Origin: JADLEX01 sp964586775
Lineage (GTDB): Bacteria; Lernaellota; Lernaellaia; JACKCT01
Length of the DNA stretch: 23,745 nt
Direction: 5' to 3'
Assembly: GCA_964586775.1 (NCBI GenBank)
Contig: CAZPJD010000076.1
Location: 1-23,745, forward strand
The notes beneath the pieces are model-generated. The model did not search any database, had not been told where the DNA came from, and was given only the letters and a program-made list of their open reading frames with translations. Below are positions 16,539-22,566 of the stretch, in pieces. A program made the position numbers and the translations under genes. Position 1 is the first letter of the stretch. The number at the start of each line of letters is the position of its first letter.

Positions 16539-17618
16539 GTGCCGAATCTTCCCGCTCATTTCGATCGCGCGAGCCCGGCTGCCGTCGAGCGCGTCCTCTG
16601 GCTCCCCTTGGATATCGTGGGGATCGCTTACGGGGTCCTCATGCGCGCGCGGGCGGCGGCCTACGAACGCGGCTGGCTGCCGAGCGTCCAACCCCCGATC
16701 CCCGCGATCAGCGTGGGCAACCTGACCCTCGGCGGCACGGGCAAGACGCCTCTCACCCTCGAAATCACGCGCATCCTGCGTGAAATGGGACGAAGGCCCG
16801 GCATGGTGTCGCGCGGGTATCGCGCCGCGCGCGAGGGCGATATCGCCGTCGTGTCCGACGGATCGCGCGTGCTGCTCGGCGCGCGCGATGCGGGCGACGA
16901 ACCCGCGATGATGGCGCTGCGCGAGCCGAGGACGCCCGTGGTGATCGGCGCGCGGCGTCCCGAGGCCGTGGCGCGTGTCGCGACGCTCGGCGCGGACGTG
17001 GCCGTGTGCGACGACGCGTTTTCGCACCTGCGCCTTCGGCGGCGGCTCGATATCGTGGCGATTCACGGCGCGGCGGGTTTCGGCAATGGGCGCGTCTTTC
17101 CCGCCGGGCCACTGCGCGAGCCGATGAGAGCGCTCGCCCGTGCACACGTGATCGCCGAAAACGTCGGGGATCGAGAGACCGACCACGAGCGCGTCGTGCG
17201 CGACGCGGGGTTTCGCGGCGAGTTCCTGCGTTGGTCGTATCGTGTCGCGGGTTTGCGCCGTTTGGCGGACGGGGCCGATATCCCGATCGAGTCGCTTCGC
17301 GGCGTGGCCGTGCATGCCCTCGCGGCGACCGCGAGGCCCGAGTCTTTCGCGCATACGCTCGAATCGCTCGGCGCGAACGTCGCGCATCGGACGTTTCGGC
17401 GCGATCATCACCCGTGGTCGCGCGCCGACCTCGACGAGGCGCGGCGGATTGCCGCGCGCGGGGGCGTTCACTATCATGTCGCCACCGAAAAGGACGCCGT
17501 GAAACTGCGCGGCGTGGACGGCATCGACGAGATCCCGCTTTTCGTTTTGTCGGTGGACGTGCGTTGGCACGGTGACGGCGAGGAACGCCTGCGCCGATGC
17601 CTGATGGAGCGCCTGTGA
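16539..17618 (+). CDS. lpxK: Tetraacyldisaccharide 4'-kinase (lipid A biosynthesis)
   Basis: 359 residues. LpxK phosphorylates the 4' position of the lipid A disaccharide with ATP at the cytoplasmic face of the inner membrane, making lipid IVA. The Walker A motif is clear (SVGNLTLGGTGKTPLTLE, P-loop near residue 65). VSRGYRAA, GDEPAMMALR, CDDAFSHLRLRRRLDIV and FRRDHHPW are further family landmarks. The membrane-associating N-terminal helix (VERVLWLPLDIVGIAYG) is present. The usual DDGFQH is changed to DDAFSH. The start is uncertain: I chose GTG 16539, which fits family length but has no good ribosome site. The frame is open back to 16419. First gene of the LPS core operon; its stop overlaps gmhB by 4 bases. 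Confidence 0.9.
   Translation: MPNLPAHFDRASPAAVERVLWLPLDIVGIAYGVLMRARAAAYERGWLPSVQPPIPAISVGNLTLGGTGKTPLTLEITRILREMGRRPGMVSRGYRAAREGDIAVVSDGSRVLLGARDAGDEPAMMALREPRTPVVIGARRPEAVARVATLGADVAVCDDAFSHLRLRRRLDIVAIHGAAGFGNGRVFPAGPLREPMRALARAHVIAENVGDRETDHERVVRDAGFRGEFLRWSYRVAGLRRLADGADIPIESLRGVAVHALAATARPESFAHTLESLGANVAHRTFRRDHHPWSRADLDEARRIAARGGVHYHVATEKDAVKLRGVDGIDEIPLFVLSVDVRWHGDGEERLRRCLMERL
17606..17609 (+). promoter_or_regulatory. Ribosome binding site that decides the gmhB start
   Basis: GGAG lies 5 bases before GTG 17615. This favours that GTG over the in-frame ATG at 17597, and gives the tight GTGA overlap with the lpxK stop. Confidence 0.6.
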
Positions 17619-18199
17619 AGCGGCCCGCGGTGTTTTTGGATCGCGACGGAACGCTGACCGACGAGGTCGGCTACGTCAATCATCTCAGCCGCCTGCGCGT
17701 GATGCCCGGCGTTTGCGGCGCGCTCTTTCGCCTCAACCGGGCAGGCGTCGCCGTCGTCGTGGTGACCAACCAGGCGGGCGCGGCACGCGGCTATTTTCCC
17801 GCGGCATTTATCGACGAGGTGCAGGCCGAGCTCGTCCGCCAGATCGAGGCGGGCGGCGCGAAACTCGATGGCCTCTATTTCTGTCCGCACCACCCGAGTT
17901 CCAAAGACCCGGCGCTCGCCGTGGACTGCAACTGCCGAAAACCGAAGCCCGGCCTGATCGAGCGCGCGTGCGCCGAACTCGACCTCGATCCCGCCGCGTC
18001 GTTCGTCGTCGGCGACAAGTACACCGATGTGGAACTGGCGCATCGCGTGGGTGCCGAGGGTGTCCTCGTGCTCACCGGTTACGGTCGCGGCGAGATGCAA
18101 TGGTTCTCCGCCGGCTGGCCGCGCCAGCCCGACGTCGTCGCCGAGGACCTGAACGAGGCGGTCGATCACATCCTGCGTCGGTTGGGCCGCGATGGATAA
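17615..18199 (+). CDS. gmhB: D-glycero-D-manno-heptose-1,7-bisphosphate 7-phosphatase
   Basis: 194 residues of the HAD superfamily. It removes the 7-phosphate from heptose 1,7-bisphosphate on the path to ADP-heptose. FLDRDGTL supplies the nucleophile Asp9 and acid/base Asp11; VTNQAG is motif II and GDKYTDVELA motif IV. The structural zinc site is intact as Cys90, His92, Cys105 and Cys107, the same spacing as in E. coli GmhB. Start GTG 17615 is preferred because of GGAG 5 bases upstream; an ATG at 17597 would add six residues. The gene is coupled to lpxK by a 4-base overlap and overlaps rfaE1 by 8 bases, so translation of the three is probably linked. Confidence 0.93.
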   Translation: MKRPAVFLDRDGTLTDEVGYVNHLSRLRVMPGVCGALFRLNRAGVAVVVVTNQAGAARGYFPAAFIDEVQAELVRQIEAGGAKLDGLYFCPHHPSSKDPALAVDCNCRKPKPGLIERACAELDLDPAASFVVGDKYTDVELAHRVGAEGVLVLTGYGRGEMQWFSAGWPRQPDVVAEDLNEAVDHILRRLGRDG

Positions 18200-19208
18200 G
18201 AACGACCGGCTGCGCGAGATTCTGGACGCCATGTCCGGCGCGAGTGTTGCCGTGATGGGCGACCTCGTCGCCGACCTCTACGTCTATGGCCAGACCAAGC
18301 GCGTGAGCCGCGAGGCCCCCGTGCTGATCCTCGAACATCAAAACGAGCGCCTCGTGCTCGGCGGCGCGGCCAACGCGATCCACAACGCGCGAACGCTCGG
18401 CGCGCGCGTGGTGCCCATCGGCATCGTCGGCCGCGACGCGGCGGGGTCGTCCGTGCGCGACGCGCTGCGCGCCCTCCAAATCAGCGACGAATGGGTGCTC
18501 GACGTGGACGGCCGCGCGACGACGACCAAGCAGCGCATCGTCGGCAGCGGGCAGAACACGACCTTTCAGCAGATCCTGCGCATCGACCGGGGCGATACGC
18601 GCAGCGTCGATCGCGTCACCGAGATGCGCCTCGTCGAGGCCGTCAACGAGGTGTCGCGCGATTGCGGCGTGCTCGTCGTGTCCGACTACGGCTACGGCGT
18701 GTTCACGCCCGCCGTCATCGAGCGCGTCAACCATCTCGCCGAGACCGGTCGCGTGAAGGTGCTGATCGACAGCCGTTACCGCCTCACGCACTTCCGCGGC
18801 GCTTATACCATGACACCCAACGAGCCCGAGGCGCAGGAGGCCAGCGGGCGCGTGATCCGCACCGACGCCGACGCCGAGGACGTGGGCCGCGAGCTGCTGG
18901 CCGCGACCGGCGCGGCGGCGATCGTCGTCACGCGCGGGCGGCGCGGCATGGCGCTCGTGCGGCGGGAAGAACCCGCCGTGCACATCCCCATCTTCGGCAG
19001 CGACGAGATCGCCGACGTCACCGGCGCGGGCGACACGGTGATCGCGACGATCGCTTCGGCCACGGCGGCCGGCGCGGATCTGATGGAAGCGTGCGTGCTC
19101 GCCAACATCGCGGGCGGGCTCGTCGTCATGAAAGCCGGCACCGCCACCGTGAGCGCCGCCGAAATCCGCGACGCGATCGACCGGGAGGACCCATGGCCGT
19201 CGTCCTGA
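18192..19208 (+). CDS. rfaE1: D-glycero-beta-D-manno-heptose-7-phosphate kinase (HldE kinase half)
   Basis: 338 residues of the PfkB/ribokinase family. It phosphorylates heptose 7-phosphate at C1 with ATP. VMGDLVADLYVYGQTKRVSREAPV is the substrate-site region (seen from residue ~20), LGGAANAIHNARTLGA the sugar-binding glycine motif, and DVTGAGDT the catalytic loop with base Asp281. In E. coli this domain is fused to the adenylyltransferase as HldE; here the two are separate, adjacent genes, as in several other bacteria. ATG 18192 lies inside the end of gmhB (8-base overlap) without a strong ribosome site, so translational coupling is likely. It overlaps rfaE2 by 16 bases. Confidence 0.93.
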   Translation: MDKNDRLREILDAMSGASVAVMGDLVADLYVYGQTKRVSREAPVLILEHQNERLVLGGAANAIHNARTLGARVVPIGIVGRDAAGSSVRDALRALQISDEWVLDVDGRATTTKQRIVGSGQNTTFQQILRIDRGDTRSVDRVTEMRLVEAVNEVSRDCGVLVVSDYGYGVFTPAVIERVNHLAETGRVKVLIDSRYRLTHFRGAYTMTPNEPEAQEASGRVIRTDADAEDVGRELLAATGAAAIVVTRGRRGMALVRREEPAVHIPIFGSDEIADVTGAGDTVIATIASATAAGADLMEACVLANIAGGLVVMKAGTATVSAAEIRDAIDREDPWPSS

Positions 19209-19675
19209 ACCGCGACGAGGCCGTGGCCGCGCTGGCCCGCGAACGCGAGGCCGGGCGCACGATCGTCTTCGCCAACGGCGCGTTCGATCTGCTGCACGTC
19301 GGGCACGTGCGTTATCTGCACGGAGCGGCGGCGCAGGCCGACGTGCTGGTGGTCGCGCTCAATTCCGACGAATCGGTGCGCGGGCTCAAGGGGCCGGGGA
19401 GGCCCGTGCTGCCGCTCGGCGAACGCCTCGCGCTCGTCGCCGCGATCGAAGGCGTCGATGTCGTCACGTGGTTCGACGAGCCGAACGTATCATCGCTGCT
19501 GCTCGCGATTCGTCCCGACGTTCACGCAAAGGGCACGGACTACACCGAGGACACGGTCCCCGAGGTCGAGACCGTTCGCGCCTACGGCGGGCGCGTGGCG
19601 ATCACGGGCGATCCGAAGGATCACAACACCACGGACATCGTCGCGGCCATCCGCCGCGCTGGAGCGGCATCGTGA
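19193..19675 (+). CDS. rfaE2: Heptose-1-phosphate adenylyltransferase (HldE nucleotidyltransferase half)
   Basis: 160 residues of the cytidylyltransferase-like family. It adds AMP from ATP to heptose 1-phosphate to make ADP-D-glycero-beta-D-manno-heptose. NGAFDLLHVGHVRYL holds the HxGH signature at 35-38. RPDVHAKGTDYTEDTVPE is the conserved second motif. GGGAGGA lies 3-4 bases before ATG 19193, within the end of rfaE1. The last bases form a GTGA overlap with the epimerase gene. Separate from the kinase, it completes the ADP-heptose steps encoded here. The sedoheptulose-7-phosphate isomerase gmhA is not in the window. Confidence 0.94.
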   Translation: MAVVLNRDEAVAALAREREAGRTIVFANGAFDLLHVGHVRYLHGAAAQADVLVVALNSDESVRGLKGPGRPVLPLGERLALVAAIEGVDVVTWFDEPNVSSLLLAIRPDVHAKGTDYTEDTVPEVETVRAYGGRVAITGDPKDHNTTDIVAAIRRAGAAS

Positions 19676-20622
19676 GGGTGCTCGTCACGGGATGCGCGGG
19701 GTTCGTCGGAAGTTCGGTCTGCGAGCGCCTGCTCGCGTCGGGCGTGGATGTGATCGGCGTGGACGTCTTCACCGACTACTACGAACGGTGGATCAAGGAA
19801 CGCAATCTCGCGGTCAACCGCGCGCATCCGCGTTTTCGCTTCATCGAGACCGACATCAACCGCCTCGATGTGAAAAGTCTGTTGGGCCCGGGCGACGCGG
19901 TCGTGCACGAAGCCGCGCAGGCGGGCGTGCGCGCGAGCTGGGGTTCGAGCTTCGAGGTCTACACCACCAACAACATCCTCGGCACGCAGCGCCTGCTCGA
20001 AGGCTGCCGCGATGTCGGCCTGTCGCGTTTCGTGTACGCGGGGTCGAGCTCGGCTTACGGCGACGCGCCGCGCTACCCCACGCGTGAGACGGATATCCCC
20101 AAACCCGTCTCGCCCTACGGCGTATCCAAGCTCGCCGGCGAACACCTGTGCGATCTGTACCGCGCCAACTTCGGCGTGCCCACGGCGATCCTGCGTTACT
20201 TCACCGTCTACGGCCCGCGCCAGCGGCCCGACATGGCGTTTCACCGCTGGTGCCGCGCCGCGCTCACCGGCGAGACGCTCACCGTCTTCGGCGATGGCGA
20301 GCAGACGCGCGACTTCACCTTCATCGACGACGCGGTTTCGGCCACGGTGCGCGCGATCGACGCGCCGGGCGCGGTCGGCGAGATCGTCAACGTCGGCGGC
20401 GGCCATCGCATCACGGTGCGCGGCGTGCTGGAGATCCTCGCGCGAACGCACGGCTCGGCCCCGGCGATCCGGCTCGAAGAGCGCCAAAAGGGCGACGTGC
20501 TGCACACCGGGGCCGACATCGCCAAGGCGCGCTCGATCTTGGGATTCGATCCGCGGGTGCGCGTCGAGGACGGCCTGCCGCGCGAATACGCCGACATCAA
20601 GAAACTCTATGGTCTCGGATGA
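19672..20622 (+). CDS. NAD-dependent nucleotide-sugar epimerase (UDP-glucose/UDP-glucuronate 4-epimerase type)
   Basis: 316 residues of the extended short-chain dehydrogenase family. The NAD site is VLVTGCAGFVGSS at the N-terminus. The catalytic residues are in AGSSSAYGD and the YxxxK motif SPYGVSK (Tyr149, Lys153). LRYFTVYGPRQRPDMAFHR and the FTDYYERWIKERNLA loop resemble UDP-glucuronate 4-epimerases more than ADP-heptose 6-epimerase (HldD), although the operon context would suit HldD. The substrate therefore stays open; a sugar of the LPS core or O-antigen is likely. The start GTG 19672 has GGAG 8 bases upstream and overlaps the rfaE2 stop as GTGA. It is followed 13 bases later by the Trm112-like gene. 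Confidence 0.85.
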   Translation: MRVLVTGCAGFVGSSVCERLLASGVDVIGVDVFTDYYERWIKERNLAVNRAHPRFRFIETDINRLDVKSLLGPGDAVVHEAAQAGVRASWGSSFEVYTTNNILGTQRLLEGCRDVGLSRFVYAGSSSAYGDAPRYPTRETDIPKPVSPYGVSKLAGEHLCDLYRANFGVPTAILRYFTVYGPRQRPDMAFHRWCRAALTGETLTVFGDGEQTRDFTFIDDAVSATVRAIDAPGAVGEIVNVGGGHRITVRGVLEILARTHGSAPAIRLEERQKGDVLHTGADIAKARSILGFDPRVRVEDGLPREYADIKKLYGLG

Positions 20623-20635
20623 TGGGAATCTGACG

Positions 20636-20827
20636 ATGGGACTGCGCGAAATCGCCGACATCCTGTTCTGCCCGATCTCCCGCGCGCCGATCGTGTTTCA
20701 GGCCGAGGAGGGGCGGCTCGACTGCGCCGCGTGCGGCCTGGGCTTTCCCCTCGACGGCGACATCCTCTATCTGCTCCCGAAAAAAGCGAAGGAATTGACG
20801 GACCATGAACACGGTGAACGTCGGTAA
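20636..20827 (+). CDS. Trm112/UPF0434-like small zinc-ribbon-type protein
   Basis: 63 residues. IADILFCPISRAPIVF followed by LDCAACGLGFPLDGDILYLLP matches the Trm112 (YcaR/UPF0434) family, small proteins commonly found beside lipid A and Kdo genes. Metal ligands are partly lost: Cys12 is followed by Ile-Ser where the family often has a second Cys, while Cys30 and Cys33 are kept. The role in bacteria is not well defined; some members help methyltransferases. ATG 20636 has GGGA about 8 bases upstream. An in-frame ATG at 20609 inside the epimerase gene is an alternative. Its 3' end overlaps kdsA by 23 bases. Confidence 0.8.
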   Translation: MGLREIADILFCPISRAPIVFQAEEGRLDCAACGLGFPLDGDILYLLPKKAKELTDHEHGERR

Positions 20828-21689
20828 CATCCGCATCGGCGCGGGCCACCCGCTCGCGCTCATCAGCGGCCCGTGCGTGATCGAGGATCGCGACACGGTC
20901 TTCGCCATCGCCGACGCGCTCAAAACGCTGACGACGCGCCTTGGCATCCCGTGGATCTTCAAGGCGAGCTACGAAAAGGACAATCGCGGAAGCTCCAAGG
21001 GCTACTCGGGCCCCGGCGAGGACGACGGTCTGCGCGTGCTGGAAGAGGTGAAGCGGCGCTTCGACGTGCCCGTGATCTCCGACGTGCATCAGGTCGAGCA
21101 GATCGCGGCGGCTGCCGAGGTGCTCGACGTGTTGCAGATCCCCGCGTACCTGTGCCAGCAGACCTCGCTGGTGATCGCGTGCGGCCGCTCGGGCAAGCCC
21201 GTGAACGTGAAGAAGGGCCAGTTCCTCGCGCCCGAAAACATGGCGTCCGCCGTCGGCAAGCTGCGCGCCGTGGGCAACGATCAGATCCTGCTCACCGAGC
21301 GCGGCGCGTGCTTCGGCTACAACCGCCTCGTCTCCGATCTGCGGTGCGTGCCGATCATGCAAAACCTCGGCTGCCCCGTGGTCTACGATCCCACGCACAT
21401 CATCCGCATCTACGGCGTGCCGTCCGACGACCCGCGCGGCGGCGAACCCGAGTTCGTCCCCATGCTCACCCGCGCGGCGGTCGCCGCGGGCGTGAACGCG
21501 CTCTTCATCGAGACGCACCTCGACGTGACAAAGGCCAAGTGCGACGCGGTCTCGATGCTGCGCTTCGACCTGCTCGAAAAGCTGCTGCCGCAGGTCGTCG
21601 AGCTCTCCCGCCTCGTGCGCGACTGGGGCGAGGACACGCCGCATCTGGTGCGCACCGACTTTTCGACGGGCAAGGTGTGCGAGGTGTGA
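20805..21689 (+). CDS. kdsA: 3-deoxy-8-phosphooctulonate (Kdo-8-phosphate) synthase
   Basis: 294 residues. It condenses phosphoenolpyruvate with arabinose 5-phosphate to make Kdo 8-phosphate for the LPS inner core. LALISGPCVIED, FKASYEKDNRGSSKGYSGPG, DVLQIPAYLCQQTSL, VKKGQFLAPENM and YDPTHIIR are family motifs. The Cys in SGPC, with the His in DPTH, the Glu in FIETH and an Asp in the following loop, are the ligands expected of the metal-dependent class (as in Aquifex), where E. coli has Asn for the Cys. ATG 20805 follows AAGGAA by 10 bases and lies inside the Trm112-like gene. It is the last gene of the operon. I see no GC-rich hairpin with a T tract after it. Confidence 0.96.
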   Translation: MNTVNVGNIRIGAGHPLALISGPCVIEDRDTVFAIADALKTLTTRLGIPWIFKASYEKDNRGSSKGYSGPGEDDGLRVLEEVKRRFDVPVISDVHQVEQIAAAAEVLDVLQIPAYLCQQTSLVIACGRSGKPVNVKKGQFLAPENMASAVGKLRAVGNDQILLTERGACFGYNRLVSDLRCVPIMQNLGCPVVYDPTHIIRIYGVPSDDPRGGEPEFVPMLTRAAVAAGVNALFIETHLDVTKAKCDAVSMLRFDLLEKLLPQVVELSRLVRDWGEDTPHLVRTDFSTGKVCEV

Positions 21690-21765
21690 AGAGGAGTGCG
21701 GTGTCTGCTCCGGCGCTTGCGCGCGCGCCCGGACCCTCAATCCGCACCCCCACAAGCCACAACAC

Positions 21766-21787
21766 TAATATAATAGTTATTATATTA
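21766..21787. repeat. AT-only inverted repeat
   Basis: Arms TAATATAATA and TATTATATTA are perfect reverse complements around GT. Apart from two G/C-free arms, the flanks are GC-rich, so the element stands out sharply. It lacks the GC stem expected of an intrinsic terminator. It could be a protein-binding site or easily melted DNA. Confidence 0.75.
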
Positions 21788-21822
21788 TCGGCGACGCGTC
21801 CTGGAGCGCCTTCAAGCGGAGA

Positions 21823-21848
21823 CAACTGTTTCAACGTTGAAACAGTTG
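21823..21848. repeat. 26-bp perfect palindrome, parS-like half-sites
   Basis: CAACTGTTTCAAC is followed directly by its exact reverse complement GTTGAAACAGTTG. The inner part reads TGTTTCA-ACGT-TGAAACA. The chromosomal parS consensus is TGTTTCACGTGAAACA, so the half-sites match but the centre is two bases wider. It may bind a dimeric protein; ParB binding is not shown. Confidence 0.8.
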
Positions 21849-22102
21849 CGACCAGAGGCGGCGGCGGGAAAATTGCGGCGCAGACTCAAGCGTCATTGGC
21901 CGCCCGATCGCTGGCTCGAATTGCGCCCGTTTCCCGGATGCCTTCATGCCGGTAGCGGCGACGCATGCTTGCCCCACGCCGTAGCAGCGCCAGGAAAACG
22001 CGCAGAGCGCGTCCGCGCCCAACGCCGCGTTATCGCGCGGGAGCTCCCGCTTGGGCCTGCGTTGTCTGTGTCCCGCAGAAACCCCAAAAGCCGAAATCGG
22101 CC

Positions 22103-22249
22103 ATGTGTGAGTTCAAATCGAAAAAATGGGAGTGCCGTGAAAATCTCAGATCGATCATGGGGGATTTGGATCGGACGTCGCGGCCTCTTTCGGTTTCGAG
22201 TCGCCTTCTCGACAGGCGTTTAGACGAGGCTCTTCGACTTGGCCGTTGA
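22103..22249 (+). CDS. Possible 48-residue small protein, unrecognised
   Basis: A short frame beginning MCEFKSKKWECRENLRSIMG and ending LLDRRLDEALRLGR. The second half could form an amphipathic helix and loosely recalls the Spo0E-like small-protein pattern (Ser-x-x-Leu-Asp), but the match is too weak to name. There is no ribosome binding site before ATG 22103; a small hairpin (22090-22101) sits right before it. The stop overlaps the TTGACA of the following promoter. It may be non-coding. Confidence 0.22.
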   Translation: MCEFKSKKWECRENLRSIMGDLDRTSRPLSVSSRLLDRRLDEALRLGR

Positions 22250-22274
22250 CATATTCCGGATATCGTGATAAGAA
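22246..22274 (+). promoter_or_regulatory. Probable promoter for the right-end gene
   Basis: TTGACA (22246-22251), a 17-base spacer, then TAAGAA (22269-22274) preceded by TGA, which fits an extended -10 (TGn). The -10 hexamer itself is weak. Transcription would start near 22281, giving a leader of about 40 bases to ATG 22321. Confidence 0.45.
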
Positions 22275-22311
22275 ATTCCTATCGTACTTTGACAAATCTT
22301 CTTCTTGCTTC

Positions 22312-22316
22312 GGAGG
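22312..22316 (+). promoter_or_regulatory. Strong ribosome binding site GGAGG
   Basis: GGAGG lies 4 bases before ATG 22321. That ATG is in the same frame as the lipoprotein at 22567, so this site may mark the true start of the right-end gene. Confidence 0.5.
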
Positions 22317-22566
22317 TACCATGCCTCATCGAACGGAAAGTTCGCGGACAGCTAATATATCAGCAATGCTTGGCGGTTGCTTCTTCGCGCTTTCGACGGA
22401 CTTCGCTATTCCTGAGGACCGAGGCTTGGCTCGACGGCGATCCGCGCATAATAACTCCGTCAAACGATGGTTGAGACAACGAAACTTAGGCTCAAGACAG
22501 GTCGAGAGACGCGGGCGAGTTTTTCAACGGGTTGCTAGTTGTTTTAAAGGACCGTCTACAGTACCG

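Larger units (their letters stand above)
21690..22320. other. Long intergenic stretch with palindromes and no convincing large gene
   Basis: 631 bases between kdsA and the AT-richer right end. It contains the AT-only inverted repeat (21766-21787), the 26-bp palindrome (21823-21848), a small hairpin GCCGA-AA-TCGGC (22090-22101), a possible 48-codon gene (22103-22249) and a promoter-like sequence (22246-22274). Composition falls gradually from left to right. Longer open frames here have Arg-rich, low-complexity translations typical of non-coding GC-rich DNA. Confidence 0.6.

Noticed and set aside
22111..22120. GTTCAAATCG resembling a tRNA T-loop
   Set aside because: The flanking bases do not form a T-arm stem, and no acceptor stem or anticodon arm is found.
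21837..22223. 128-codon plus-strand frame starting inside the 26-bp palindrome
   Set aside because: The translation is Arg/Pro-rich low complexity with no domain or signal, has no ribosome site, and looks like non-coding GC-rich DNA.
22265..22474. 69-codon frame from GTG 22265 in the promoter region of the right-end gene
   Set aside because: It starts inside the -10 region, lacks a ribosome site and overlaps the much longer open frame that runs to the window edge.
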